NCBI GenBank assembly: GCA_040954595.2
Contig: CM082592.2
Span: 5,642,001-5,706,000, forward strand
From: Balanoglossus misakiensis
Lineage: Eukaryota; Hemichordata
DNA length: 64,000 bases
Direction: 5' to 3'
How positions within the stretch are numbered: the stretch's first letter is position 1; the number at the start of each line of letters is the position of its first letter. The notes beneath the pieces are model-generated. The model was not told the origin of the DNA, made no database searches, and saw only the letters and a program-made list of their open reading frames with translations. Made by a program: the position numbers and the translations under genes. Of the stretch, positions 10,101-22,539 are shown piece by piece.

Positions 10101-13100
10101 GGAATCATTGTCGAGATGCTAAGGCCAATGACACGACCCGGCAACTTCGGCCAATCGAACTGCATTTATTTTGAAAATGGTGTCAAAAAGTCGTGGCCTT
10201 GATCCAAATCGCCTCTTTCCAGGAAATAGTTATCGGAACAAGATTTGGAGGGGGGTTAATATGGTTAAAGATAAAATGGCGTTGTTTGTATCATTTCAGA
10301 CTAGTGTTTAATATCATGGAACCCAGTGTTACAAAGAATTGGTCGGTTTTATTCCCAGCCTGCACCCGTTTGCTAATAACTCTAACTATAGAAAATTTTC
10401 AGCCACATAAACATCAAATGAACTAAGTCGAATATTTTATCAATAAAAAAACTTCACCATGCCTACACTGGGAGTTGGCCATTTCAGGAATGTCACAGAG
10501 AGTCACGTGAGTCGTGGCACCCCGCGACTTCTCGAACCCGCACTAAAGAGCTGTGCGGCCAGTTTCCTGACGTAGACAAGGATGCATGTTATTTGCATTG
10601 CATTGAACGGAATTGTGGCCAAGCCAACCTACTTTTGAAGCGTGTCACTGGGATCAATATAAGGCTCCGCGTGAATATGTTACTACTGGAAGTACGTACA
10701 CTGTAAAAGGCCCAAATAACATATTCGAGAAAAATTATAACCAACTATATTTTCATTGCAAAATCGAATGTAACGCATCAGAAAAACGTCAAATTGTTTT
10801 TAAAGTTCAGATTTGAAACCTGTCACCCGGATACGGCCCTGAACCCGGATTTTCATGTGTTTTAATGTACAACTTTGACACGGAACCCCGTTTTCAGATA
10901 TCTGAAGTGGCGTCGTGTTCTCCAACGATAAAGACAATGAAATGTTTCATTCGATTTGTGGTGGGTTCATCAATTAGTGATTGATTGGTGTACAGGGTGT
11001 AAATGCTTCGTTTTCGTGGCACGTCCCACCAGTGTCAAGTATAAGCGAATTTTAGACGAATATTCGCACGAAACGTAAACGATATCTGTTTGAGTACCTA
11101 TTTTTAGCGTTCCATAGCTTTTATAGCTTGCTTTGGTTTTGTAAGAGTTGTGTCTATGCTCTGCGAAATGATCACTATGAGTACTAGCCTAACAACCAAT
11201 GGACCAGCATGTTACCGTTATGCAAATAGCATTCTTACAGATAACAAATATTGGTAAACCCCTCTATCGTCTCTGCTGGCTTTCCGAAGGTGACTTTGCG
11301 CGGGAAACATCTGTCACAAGCTTTAGCACTAGGTTATGGGCAGCGTCTCTTTCGCAGACTGGTGATTCGCCAATCGTAGGCAAAGAAATTAAATAACATT
11401 AATTACACCAAAAATGATTTATTCACTTTACTATGTTGCTGAACTTTTTCACACTCCAAACTTTTTACGTGTTCTCGGCGGATCGGATATTTGTTTTTGA
11501 TTGTGGTGACATTGAGGTGTTTAGCCTTGGTTCGATTATTCCATCATATCATCCAGACATGTATTAATGTCAACTGTTGCAAGGAAGTTACCGATTATCA
11601 TGTATTATTATTATTGTTATTAATCTAAATGCTAATACGAGGTCGCAGACAGTCGCTGGATGAGCTTTTTTGTCAACATCGTTGGCAATGTCATTTGTGG
11701 TTATTGGTGTACAAGGGCCACATGTTCGACTGGTTGTGTGCAGAATGGCGGAACGTTACAATCAAAGATAGGGACTTTCTTAGAATGATACAATCGATTT
11801 TTGTCCCTGACGGGGTAGGAGAATATATCTCGACGTCCTCTGTCACTCTCTAGTCGTGATAGCCCCCTTCCCGAATTTGCAAAACGTGAGTGTTCAATAA
11901 CTGCTTTGTGGGTTTGTTTTAATGCGGACAAATTCAAAATGTTTGCGCATGCCCTTTGCCTCTTGCACTTTTACGAATGGTTGACAACTGAACGATGATC
12001 ATCGATATCCGATTTAAATATAGTAGTCCTAATCTAGATAAGGAACTCGAAGCAAAAAAATGGTCTGCAATTATCTATGTCAGCACCAATGACCTTTGTT
12101 ACTGGAGTCCATCATTCGGGATGGATGGCTCGGACTTTTGTATACTCCGAAATTGGCAAATTTTATTTCGTGATATGATAATACAAATTTTGGTTGTAAA
12201 TTACGCTACACACTATACATGGACTGTGTATGGTTATTTAAACCGATATGGAAATTCTACACCTGCGTTTTGGTTTCTGCGTCCAATAGCGTCCTTCTGA
12301 CATCACCCTTAGTGACATACAAAGAGATTGTGGAAAGACACGAAGAAAATGGCCGCATCTTTGCCAGAAATTCGAAAAGTTAGTTTTGGAGAAAAAATAT
12401 GACTGAAGATGAGTGTCCGAAACATGGACCAAATAACAACGTAACCTAGGGTGTTATTGATTTGCTTTGTAGTCAAAATATAAAGACATAAATTTGAAGG
12501 CTAAATGTGAATCAAATTCAGCTTAATGAGCACATTGGTATATACATGCCGTGCTAGTGTTTTGACACGTGACCGGTGGGTAATCTCTGTATGACAGCAG
12601 TCACATGACTGTGTACATAAATAATATACGCACATTAATATCATAACGTGATAAACCAATATCAACATAGATAGGCGGCAACTTCCGCTCAAGTCGTTGT
12701 CTAACTATAGCCAGTCATGACTTATACTATGCAAATCGTTGTTTGCCATTGGCGTGCATTGAAAATTCACGAGGTGTGATTCAGACTGTTTCATGTACAC
12801 CAGGTATGACTTGATCCGATCCCGTTATGTTCATATACTTGGACGTTGATTGCTGGCCCTATGTTCATGTTAACAAGTGTGTGTATGTGTGTTCTGAATG
12901 AAGGGGTTGGGCTGCATTCACAAACACCTCTGGAGGGGGGGGCGGGAGAATTCAATTTTTTTTACCGCTAATTTTCACATGCCCCCCTTCCGAACTGCCA
13001 ATATTTTCAAATCCCCCCCTTCCGAACTGCCAAAATTTTGAAATCCCCCCCCCCCCATTTTCTTTCACAGAGCAAAACACATCACCTATCTATCTTTTAA

Positions 13101-15751
13101 AAAGAAAAACAGCGCTCCCATGAAAAGAATTTGAAACTGATGTTTCCCCTCATCAGTGGGTATTAAAACTGAACATTGTTTTTATTTTTTAAGTACATTC
13201 TGTGTTGGGAGACATTGTAAACCGAAAATTGAAGGGGGTGGGTTTGGGAGGGGGTATCCCCCTCCCATGTAAGAAAATTTTCTAAAATACAGAGCTCAAA
13301 GCTGCATTTTAATGAACCCGGCAAAAACAAATTAACTCAACTACCGGTATGTTGGGGAGGACAAATTTAACCGTCGCCGCTCAAAGTTATCATGGGGTGG
13401 AGCAAGTCCCCTGACCTGGGACACTAGATAAACCAGTCAATGATTGAAAGGTGTTGAAGAATGGAGGGGGTGGGTGTGGGAGGGGGTGTCCCCCTCCCAC
13501 ATTAGAAAATTTTGTAAAATAAAGGGCGCGAAACTGCATTTTTGTGGACTCAAAATAAATATTTAGTCGTTAAAGTTTTCAAGTCCCCCCATTTCAGTCC
13601 CTAAATTATTTCAAATCCCCCCCCCTTACATACCCTCAATTTTTTCAAATCCCCCCCCTCAATTCTCCTGCCCCCCCCCCTCCAGAGGTGTTTGTGAATG
13701 CAGCCTTGTGCCCGGCAAGTTTACGACTTTGGAATGTTGGGAAGATTTACTGAGATAAGACAAAACACTTATGTACACACGGAATTACCGTCATCTGTTC
13801 ATCGATACAAATTTTCCTTCAGTCTAAGAGATATATCATGCTGAACTTCCGTCCCAAGACACGCTTGTATCAGTCTGCGATGACCACCACGCATCATGCA
13901 TCACCCAGTTTGGAGATCCTCCTGAGGTTGACTCGCGCGTAATAATTTCGTGATAGAAAGTGGAAATTGTTGAACGAGGACTTGAAATTACCCCTTGGAG
14001 TTTGATAAAGATGCATGATTGATATTTTGTTTTGTTTTGTTTTCTGTTATTGGTGTGGAGTCGCAATGTTTCCATGCGCAGATCGCCGTACCGCAGTGTC
14101 GTATCAAAACAAACAAAATACCCGACATACCCGAAACAATGTCAAACCTTGTCTGAAATGGCCGCATGTGAATGGTTTGAGAAATGTATTTCTAAAAGTA
14201 TCACCTGTTCGACACTCTTCAAGTTCAAATCCCCTGTTCTTTAGTCTAAACTTTGACCTTTGTCTTATCAAGGCAAAGGTCGACCATTTATTCTGAATAG
14301 GGCCTACAACAATGTTTGTATCTGTATCTGTATGCGTATTTGCACAGGCATATAAATATGAAACGAAAATTGTTTATACATATATTTCACGTTTCAATGT
14401 TTACATTTTATTTCTTACAATTGATTTATCTTGAGGCGTCATGGCTGACCTGTACCTGTTACAATCAAATAGAACCGTGTGTGGAGATGTCTTTCACTCG
14501 GACAGCTGGAAGAGTTTCATCAAATTTGTTCGAATGTATTACAACTGCTTATTTGAAAACCTGAGGCACTTTTAGTGATATAGTGTGGTGTGGTGATAGT
14601 CTGTTGGCATGGCCGGTTGTATGTAGATTTATTACTGTAGACGCAACAATGGACAGTTACGTATACGAAGTTGTGAATACTGGAATTAAGCGTATCTTTC
14701 TCCCAGCATGGTCTACAGGTGTACAACGAATATTAAACAGACGAGCGTCGTTTTCAGAAATTTGGCGATGTTCACTGCTGGTTTTGTGTGAGACACTCGA
14801 GCCACGGCGGGGGTTGCGTGTATCAAGGGTAAAGTTGATTTATGTAAATCCTCAAGATGTGACGTGACGTGTTAAGTAATGCCAAGTGGGCATTATCTCT
14901 TCCATCTGTCGGTTTGACATTTAGACTAGGTCCGTAGTTCTTGGTCATTTGGGTCACAGTGGAAAGAACAGAAAATACGGTGAAGACGTAACTTTGTGGT
15001 GGTGGTGATTTTGTAAGTGATGTGCACATGTTCAAGAGAAATTTAAATGCCTGTTGGTGCATGTGTGCGGACTCGGTCAAACTGTCAATCAATCAAACGC
15101 CCATGGCCATGCATGCATTTCTCATTGCAAAATTAGAAGCGGAAAGGAAATTTAAAAAAAAGTAACTTAATTGTGAATATTTGCCTTATTCTCATTTCAG
15201 CCTATCAAAACATAAGTCTGTCGAGTTTTTTGGTCGCGTGACTCGTTTGATGTTTTTCAAAATATAAAGACGACGTCAAAGTGTAACATCGTGTGCCACG
15301 TATCACGAATGCCGGCTTCAGCTTTGGGGCGTGACGCGCGCGCATGACGTACTACTACAACCAAACATACACGCACCGGTGCGATGAGATGGGTTGTTTC
15401 AGTCACAAAGACGAAATTTTACGACATCCAGTCGATATAGCGTAGCAAGAATTTTGGTACAATAGCGCAAACGACAACCTGTTGCACTGTGCAGAACTCG
15501 TAGTACGTCGTCTTCCGAATGTAAACATAACCGGCGGCTTGTGACACTGATGACATTGTCATCTCTTGCCGGCGTGGCCACTTCTTCGAGTAACGACAAA
15601 AAAGCCAAAAGCAGGCAACTTTAAAATCTCAACTCACCGAATCCTGTAGCACGATAATCATAGGGAGACATAGTAGTGGCGTTAGCAGGATGATCTCTAT
15701 GCTCCTGAAGTTTAAGAGTTCCCAACCGATGGCTTTGCCAGTCCACCCCAT
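4122..15751 (-). CDS. SLC13A: SLC13-family sodium/carboxylate cotransporter
   Basis: Plasma-membrane symporter of the SLC13 (NaDC/NaCT) family, which imports di- or tricarboxylates with sodium. Thirteen exons, all GT-AG and in frame: 15751-15638, 9936-9671, 9290-9155, 7620-7520, 7394-7104, 6721-6602, 6328-6203, 5948-5847, 5610-5513, 5297-5179, 5030-4869, 4735-4598, 4331-4122. They total 660 codons plus stop. Both SNT substrate/sodium motifs are present: [10 protein letters not shown] (SNT at aa 144-146) and [15 protein letters not shown] (SNT at 530-532). The second SNT points to carboxylate rather than sulfate transport. Other landmarks are [38 protein letters not shown] and [12 protein letters not shown]. 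The tail has two N-glycosylation sequons (near 631 and 640), as expected for an outside C-terminus. The protein is longer than usual because of an acidic loop at about aa 173-270, and aa 353-361 is a CxCxCxCxC stretch. The start ATG at 15751 has an in-frame stop upstream. Substrate and exact orthology are inferred. Confidence 0.94.
5700..5730. repeat. (GATT/GATC)n microsatellite in SLC13 intron 8
   Basis: A short run of gattgatt then gatcgatcgatc. It has no other features. Confidence 0.7.
7264..7334 (-). repeat. 30-bp in-frame tandem repeat inside SLC13 exon 5
   Basis: The unit ctcgcctccccgtcgcc plus ttcgacaccgacg repeats about 2.3 times with almost no change. On the coding strand it encodes 10-residue repeats of the form EASVGVxGDG. 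It lies in the acidic intracellular loop and is likely to vary in copy number. Confidence 0.85.
7674..8987. mobile_element. Non-autonomous PIF/Harbinger-like TIR element
   Basis: A 1314-bp element in SLC13 intron 3. The ends are inverted repeats of about 41 bp starting gggagccgtcattattta, flanked on both sides by TTA (7671-7673 and 8988-8990). A TTA target duplication with GG-starting ends fits PIF/Harbinger MITEs (family assignment inferred). Near each end are poly-G blocks followed by ctcaaaa. The centre is a large inverted repeat (8233-8463 against 8571-8801). No transposase frame is present, so it is not autonomous. Confidence 0.75.
8233..8801. repeat. Nested foldback: 231-bp inverted arms, each a palindrome
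   Basis: Arms 8233-8463 and 8571-8801 are near-perfect reverse complements around a loop of about 107 bp. Each arm holds a 191-bp unit (8234-8424 and 8610-8800) starting aacacctat and ending ataggtgtt. Inside each unit is a 79-bp palindrome (8289-8367 and 8667-8745) around agaatcatatgctatttccc. This looks like two inverted copies of a small palindromic MITE. Open frames across the arms are by-products of the palindrome. Confidence 0.85.
9991..12905. other. SLC13 intron 1, first part: nothing recognised
   Basis: Intron 1 runs from 15637 to 9937 (5.7 kb). In this part I see only short chance frames and AT-rich sequence, with no conserved protein segment and no RNA gene on either strand. Confidence 0.5.
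12910..13705. mobile_element. Non-autonomous TIR element (MITE-like), 796 bp
   Basis: Inverted ends of about 45-50 bp begin ggctgcattcacaaacacct and continue into poly-G. TTG flanks both sides (12907-12909 and 13706-13708), a likely target duplication. Poly-C tracts lie near both ends. Inside, a block of about 100 bp holding gggagggggtatccccctcc occurs twice in direct orientation (from about 13231 and about 13464). No protein is encoded. The G-rich build resembles the 7674-8987 element, but the ends differ. Confidence 0.7.
13710..15637. other. SLC13 intron 1, last part: nothing recognised
   Basis: Chance open frames up to 94 codons, none with recognisable motifs or convincing splice partners. 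A CG-rich patch with tgacgt motifs lies near 15300-15360. Confidence 0.45.
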
Positions 15752-18700
15752 ATTGAAAATGTTATTCCAGCCGGCTTCTTGCTCTGGTGTGTACTAGATC
15801 AACATGACACCGGTGGGACGGTAACGGTTTAGTACAGTCACATGAGTGGAAGCAGTTCATAGGTCACCTTTGGTGGATGCGCTGTATTTACTAATGATTC
15901 ACAATCTTATCACACGTACTGGGTGATGACTGACTAGAATAGAGATAATTTCGTATCTCGCGTCCGCGGGGCATTGACATATCTGTACCCGGTCAGAGAC
16001 TGTTGCTATCGTCTACACAAGACGGACAGCGGGGATCTAATGCCCCTGAAAGTGCATGAGTGCTTGATTGCATGGGATGAAGGACGCCGAGCGTCTGAAG
16101 GAATGTAGAGATCTGGGTGATAGGGGGATGCAAAGATGGAGACGGTCGTGTACATATTTACAGATGTTTGAATGGATGGTGGTGGTGGGTGATGATGGTG
16201 ATCACCGACTTTTGTACTTCATTTGTCTGTGGAGGAAAACACGCGGCCGACACAAATTCTCTGCTCCAAATAATGCTGTCTGCAGCTATATTGGTGTATG
16301 CGTCTCTACAAGTATATCATACAATGTAGCTTTGTCGAAGTTTGTGTCTGTATTTAGGACTGCAGACTTGGTGGTGGTGGTGGTGATTGATGATGATGAT
16401 GATGGTCACTTTCACACTCTGGCAAATTAAAATTCTACACCATTTGAAATCGTTTAAGGAAAAGAAAAAAACACATTAACCCTTCAGGGTTTTCCTGGTG
16501 AAATCCCTTTTCGGTGACACCTGACTTTGAGGGTCATCTAATATAAGGTTATTTTCTAAATGACGGTCGTTATCTTCACCACATCAACGATATTTCCCAT
16601 GATTCCCCCTTCCCAGACAAGATCTAGATCATGATAAAGTGATGTCAGACGAGCGGTACGCCCGGGTACCGATTACGCTACATATCAAAGTCTCACACGA
16701 GTAAAATCTGGACTTCTCGCGTTGTTTAAAAGTAAGTGCTGGTTGCACACCCGTGAGCGGCCAGCCAAATTAACATGGCCGCCATTTTGGAAGCACGTCA
16801 CCATGTGCGCAGGTTTTTGATTACGTATACTAGTTTGCAGAACATGTCAACTTTGAACACCGAAGAGAGGAAAATGATGTCTATTTACATAACACGCATC
16901 TTGGCACGCCTATAATTCATGTGCAAATCCAAAGTCCACAAGTGCTAATTCTCTGCCACCCAAAAGATTGTCATCAACTTTAAACTGCTGAAAGTATTCG
17001 TGTATTCGTTAAACAACCACGCCCATTTGGCAGGAATTATAGTGTGAATCATCTCAGCCGCCGAAATTAAACAAATGGTCAAAAGGTTATGGACCTTCAA
17101 ATACTCAATACAAATAGGAAACGGTCACATGAGCATTCGAATCATAAATGTGTTGTATTCCAAAGTTTCAATATGAAAATGTCAAAGAAATATGATGATT
17201 GATTATCTATTAAGTTATTTTGTAGATAACGATTTGGGCATTCTGCCATAACTAGATGCCTATATAAATTAATATCAAAAAGTTAGACGGAAGCTAAACA
17301 TAAACAAATCTTCATACATGAATGTATGTACGTACGTACGGATCGCGGTTGGACAGTTCTATAGACAAGGGTTATTTTTTTTTAAATGTAAACAAACGAC
17401 ACATTGGAGAACGGGTTCGGTTATATAAGTAAAGGGCTCACGATATTAACCCGGAGACCAAAATAGAACGTTACTTTATCTCATCACCTGTGCATGCACT
17501 TTTACACAGAAAGATTCGGGAATTTTTAGCTGCAGTTGTAGGTCGTTAGGATACGGCGCTTATCTCGTTCTTTGGTTCTATATTTACTTGCAAATGGCAA
17601 CGAGACATTTATTCACATATCCCCCCCCCCCCTCGTTGGACCTAAATCGGTCATTCAATGATAAACAAACAAAAATGTCAACAAATGTGTGAATCATGGA
17701 TGCAGCAATGTGACTGAGTGCTCGATAACAATGTTTGAACATTCTCCCAATGATTCCCTTACCACGGCCTGCATGCGGCGGTTAAATAAACCATTTGAGC
17801 GTCGAGACGCTCTCTGACAGCTCAAACACTGGCTGTAAACAGTAGATTACTAAAACAAATATACATTTTTTATCAATTCAAACGCTGTGCACTGAAGTGT
17901 CAAAATGATATTAAAACGACCCCGTTTCGTTCGCACTTTTTATATATGATCCGCTTCTTTCTTGACAACCACCTGTGCGAGCCACTGGCACAAGATGTTT
18001 TTTTCTCGAATGGATATCGGGCGCCGTGGCCTGCTTTTAAGTGTATTTTGGGAATGTCATTATTATTTTCATCGATGCTTTATAGCTAAATAATAAAACT
18101 TAATAGATATATCGATTTTTTTTGTTCGTATAAACCTATAAATTACCCGGTCCAGTGTATGGTACGGTACTTTACTGTAACTATGACAAGACGGATTACT
18201 ATGTTAACCCACAAAGTTAGTAGAATTCTCCGGGTGGTTGCATTTTGAGTAAACGTCTCGGCGAGATTTGAAATACTTATTTGGTTTCAGTGAATTGCTG
18301 TGGGTATATGTGGAAATATTTGTGATTGACGGGCTTGACAGTTGTAATTTACGCATTTAAATTGTTCTTAAGATTATCAATCAGTGCGAACTCAACTCAG
18401 ATGTGCGTCAAAGTACGAAATTTACAACCATGCATATGTAAATAAAAGAATGCACATTTGTTCAGATATTTTATTGGCTTTACACACCTTATAGTTCCAG
18501 GTCAAAGGATTTCTTTTATTGGACGTATTATATTGGTATTATATTGGTATCCTGTCATATCTACAATTAATCACGAAACAAAAAGAGTATGGCGGTTGTC
18601 TGATTGATGACATGACAAAGGGTGGACCTTGAACTTCATCTGTTGGCTGACGTCGTCATCGGTTGAGGTCCGCCGTTTCCGTACGTAGTTTTCTTAATGC

Positions 18701-19690
18701 CTCTTGTCGCCTTGTCCGTTATCTTCCTGTATGTCATCACGTTGGGACAATATACCCCAATCTTTTACCTTTTAAAGCAATTTTGTTGTGCGTATACTTT
18801 GAAGCTGGTTAGACCTCTTGATCTGGGCAGAGCATAGATCAAATGTTGTCATGGGTAATACAATTGTTCGCTATCTGTATCGGGGTGCTAAGTTCTAAAT
18901 TTTAGCGATCAACGACCTGAACAGCACACAATGGTGTCCTGGTTGGGTCACTTTGACCTTGCAAACAGAGGTCATCTAGAGCTTTTTTCCGCATGTACCT
19001 GTGTAATTTCAGAGTGAAAAAAACACTATTACTGTAAACTGATCATAATGTTCTTGGATTTGATTTTTGATATGAAACAATTAACGCGTCTCGAACAACA
19101 CATAAACTCGAGACGTATAAAGTTTTACATAGTGTGCTATGGTAGCTTCTAATATTCCTAAACAAAATTTAATCGGTATCAAATTTTGTTTAAACATCAG
19201 GTATAAAGGATGACCGTCGTTGACTCTGCCTGTCACATGGGATGCAAGGTGCGTGGGAGTGACCAGAGTCAGGCTCATGCCTTTATAAAAAAGTAACAAA
19301 TACTTGTATCTTTGCCAAATCAGGATCTGCTATAATGATGATTAGACTCTGTACTGTTTGCGTCAAATCACTTTCCCATTTGGGAAACCCAGTTGATTGG
19401 CTACACTGTAACATTTTTGACAGTGAAGACGAAACGTGGGCCAGAAAATTAGAAATGAACGCAGCGAAGAAGTCACACGACTGAACTAGTGTGTAAAGTT
19501 CATCTTCATTTTGAGCCTGGTTGGGATTGACCTTTGAACTTTGACACAATGCCCTGTTTTGAGTGAGTGGAGAGGGGTGATAATGCATTGCAATCAGTGA
19601 CAAAAACATGCAGATATCAGCATTGTATACTGATGGCCATACTGGAATTTAATGAAAGGAAAGCGCTCAAAATAGAGTACAAAATGCATG
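15752..19690. other. Intergenic region upstream of SLC13
   Basis: This should hold the SLC13 5'UTR and promoter just above 15751, but I cannot place a start site. It contains tggtggtgg and gatgatgat runs (16180-16410), a YY1-like gccgccattttgg near 16779, and poly-C at 17621-17632. No gene was recognised. The 108-codon minus-strand frame at 19283-19609 has no familiar motif. Confidence 0.45.
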
Positions 19691-19693
19691 CAG

Positions 19694-19699
19694 TTTATT
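19694..19699 (-). promoter_or_regulatory. Candidate poly(A) signal of the proline-rich gene
   Basis: tttatt on the plus strand reads AATAAA on the minus strand, about 510 bp past the stop at 20208, after an AT-rich stretch that looks like 3'UTR. Confidence 0.4.
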
Positions 19700-20207
19700 C
19701 TTTTCAATAATTTCATAAATTTACTTGTTTACATGATGATTGTTACGTTCTTTCTAGCCTGATTGAAAAATCACTAACTTACAAACATTGAAAATGAAAC
19801 ACTCATATATCTCCAAACAACTGACAGTATAGGATTAATTTTTTTGTATTTTGTTCAATAATTTTTGCTGAGAGATATGAAAACTACAGGTATATACCGG
19901 GTACATAAGTTACCGGACAACAAAACTGACAAATTGACAATTATGTACATTATAAAAATCTATTTAAATCTATTAGTTTACATTATACAAACAGGACACT
20001 GAAAATAATATGATTTGGAAAGTTAGCATAAAAAGTTAAATATATATCAAACAACAAAACATATACAGAAAAAAATCATATATAAATTGGAATATATGAA
20101 AATATTTGTGAAAAAAATGTAAAATTAAGAGAAATATCCCTAAAGCGTTATCAATAGACTTTTGCGAGTACATATACAGTGTAGCACCAACTCCATAAAC
20201 AACGTTT

Positions 20208-22194
20208 TTAAGGCGAACTAAAAGTGCTGTCATAAGGACTATTGAATCCACTCGCTGGGCTGGATACGTTGGATATTGGACTCCGAGTATTCCGGAACTT
20301 CTCCAACATTTTCGTGTTGAAGGCGGACAAGGGACTGAAACCAGACTGCGGTGAGGCCTCCAGTTCGCTCCTTGCGTTGGTTGCCGAGATCTTTCTCTTG
20401 CCGTTTGCTTTTTTCATTGGAGTTCCTCCTGGTGATCTGTTTGTATTATATATAAGAATACCAGCAAAATAGATGGAGTCAGATATGTTGTTACACATGT
20501 ATTTGGGGATGTCACTCACAACAAGAGTGTACAAAATCATATCCTGCAGTGTTGTATGAAATGGCTAGCATAGAGGACTACAGGTAGAACAATATATTAA
20601 GGAATCAGTGGACACAATCTCTGAAACCATGGGAACACAGTTGTACCCAGTGACTTACCTGAGTTGGGTGGTAGACTTCAACTTATTGTGACTGAACTTC
20701 AGTAATTCTTTGTGGAGGTTGGCAATTGAGGATCCGCCACTGGAAAATAAACATACAAGTAAAAGTTGGTGTCAGTGCTACATGAGGTGGATAGAAATTA
20801 CAGTGTTTTCAGTGCAGGATATATGTCTCATTATGAAATCATCATTTGACTCGGAAAAGTATATGAAGAACTATTAAGATCATTGTTTCTTACCTTTTGG
20901 GTGTTCCCTTTTTTGCTTTTTTCTCTGCCTTTTTTAAACCTTCGGTACTTTTTCTTTTAACTTGAGGAGAGTTGATCTAGAAATAGAGTGCACTTTTCTT
21001 GAAACTATTCTCATCAAAATGCAAACAGCAAAAAATGTATAATGACATCACACAACTGCCCTAAGCACAGGTCCAGCTTTCTTATTGAAACTAAAATGCC
21101 TGGTTTTTTTTTCAGACGTTTTTGTTTGTACAGTGGTGTCATGTGTATGAATTCCAAGGTTCACCTATTAGTACAATCAGTTACTTACTGTGTTTGTTTT
21201 CTCGGCAAGTGGTGTTGTTGAACGACCCGACTGTTGAGATGGAAGTGGAGGTGGTGATGGGGGTAGCAACAGTAGAGGTACAGGGGGAGGTGGAGGAGGA
21301 GGGGGGTATCTGGGTGGGCCTGGGGAGGGTGCCACCTGCTGCTGTAGTCTGGCTTTCTGGCGTGCGTTCTTCAGTGCCAGTCTTCTGGAAAACCTTACGG
21401 GCGTGTCTTTTGTTTCTGTAAAAGAACACAGCAGCAGTTTGTATTTCCAGTAAGCAAAGGATCTGAGATTTCTGCAAATAGAGGGCGCACATCACACCAC
21501 AACTAAACAACACAAGATTTCTCAGAAAGCACTCACGTGAGCCATTTGATAATGCAACTGTATAGCGTGGATACCTACCCTGGCTGTAGTTAAAAGCCTT
21601 GACCATTTTGTCGGTCACCTCTGTCATCTTTTCGCAATTCTCCTCTTCTGTTACCTCCACTGCTTCCTGTCCTATGGCCACTAGAAACCGGGTCTGAAGT
21701 GAGATGAGATTGTGATGTATATATAAGTCTCTGGTGTACACATATTGCAGGTAATAATTTTAAAAATTAATTCACTGTCAAATTACTGTAATCCTCTGAT
21801 ATGACAAGTGTTATTACCTTCAAGAATGAAAGTATGCCCCCATTTTCTATATCTTCTTGTTTTTTCTTCTTCAAAATCTCCTTGTAAATGTTTGGATTCT
21901 GTTCCATGTATGATATCAAATCCTATATACAGAAACAAACAAAATGTTATCAGTAAAAAAGTCGTGGTTCCTAGGAAATCCACCTTGAAATCAAACATCA
22001 ACAGGCTGGGCTGTTATGGGGAGGAACACACAGGCGATCCTACCACACACAGAACTTGGGTTCAATTCTCTACTTACACCGAGGGCCTTCTCTGTAGCCT
22101 TGGATGTCTGCATCTCATATTCTTCATTTGTTACTGGAGTGCAGTATTGCCGACACACTGGTGTGGCCTGGTCAAACTCATCCATTGATTCCAT
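20208..22194 (-). CDS. Proline-rich protein with PRR11/MTFR-like C-terminal box
   Basis: Seven coding exons, all GT-AG and in frame: 22194-22078, 21922-21818, 21693-21579, 21415-21189, 20976-20894, 20739-20659, 20436-20208. They total 318 aa. The ATG follows an in-frame stop. The N-terminus is acidic and predicted helical (aa 1-112). Next is a basic stretch, RFSRRLALKNARQKARLQQQ (aa 120-139), then a proline tract (aa 150-171, eight Pro in a row), a Lys-rich segment (about aa 194-215), and a tail with SPGGTP at 244-249 followed by many SP/TP-type sites. Human PRR11 and MTFR1/2 (recalled) carry a similar leucine/lysine segment, then RSPGG-T/R-P, then a hydrophobic KF helix, after a proline tract. 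The present order LLKF, KLKS, RSPGGTP, FSPLSAF, LEKF fits that. The name is tentative; PRR11 links to cell-cycle roles and MTFR to mitochondria, so no function is assigned. It is divergent from RNF10. Confidence 0.8.
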
Positions 22195-22211
22195 TTCGGC
22201 AACGTGTTATA

Positions 22212-22288
22212 TCTGGGGAAGACAATGCATTACCCATTGATTGTACATTCCATACTATTACTAGACAACAATAATAGTGCATTTTACC
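22212..22288 (-). other. 5'UTR intron of the proline-rich gene
   Basis: On the minus strand a donor cacag|gtaaaatg ends a leader exon at 22288, and an acceptor ccccag opens the ATG exon at 22212, giving a short 75-nt intron (22287-22213). The leader exon probably reaches back toward 22.5-22.7 kb. Confidence 0.55.
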
Positions 22289-22539
22289 TGTGGTCGATGT
22301 GCCACTGAGATTGAAACAGTTTCCAGCATACTGGACATGTAATATATGCGACGAATAGCACAAACGATTTTGATGGAACCTCACCTTTCGTTGAAGACAG
22401 ACAATCAACACTGCAGTGGTTTTGTATGCCTTCGCTTCGAAAAAGATAACCAATTTTAAATCTTCGCGGTGAGACCACCTATCTTCATGAATGTACGATG
22501 CCAGGTAAATAAACATTATCATTACTCTCCCAGTTGACC

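Noticed and set aside
16068-16430. 120-codon plus-strand frame
   Set aside because: Driven by tggtgg and gatgat simple repeats; no domain or splice support.
19283-19609. 108-codon minus-strand frame
   Set aside because: No recognised motif, and it lies beyond the likely poly(A) site of the neighbouring gene.
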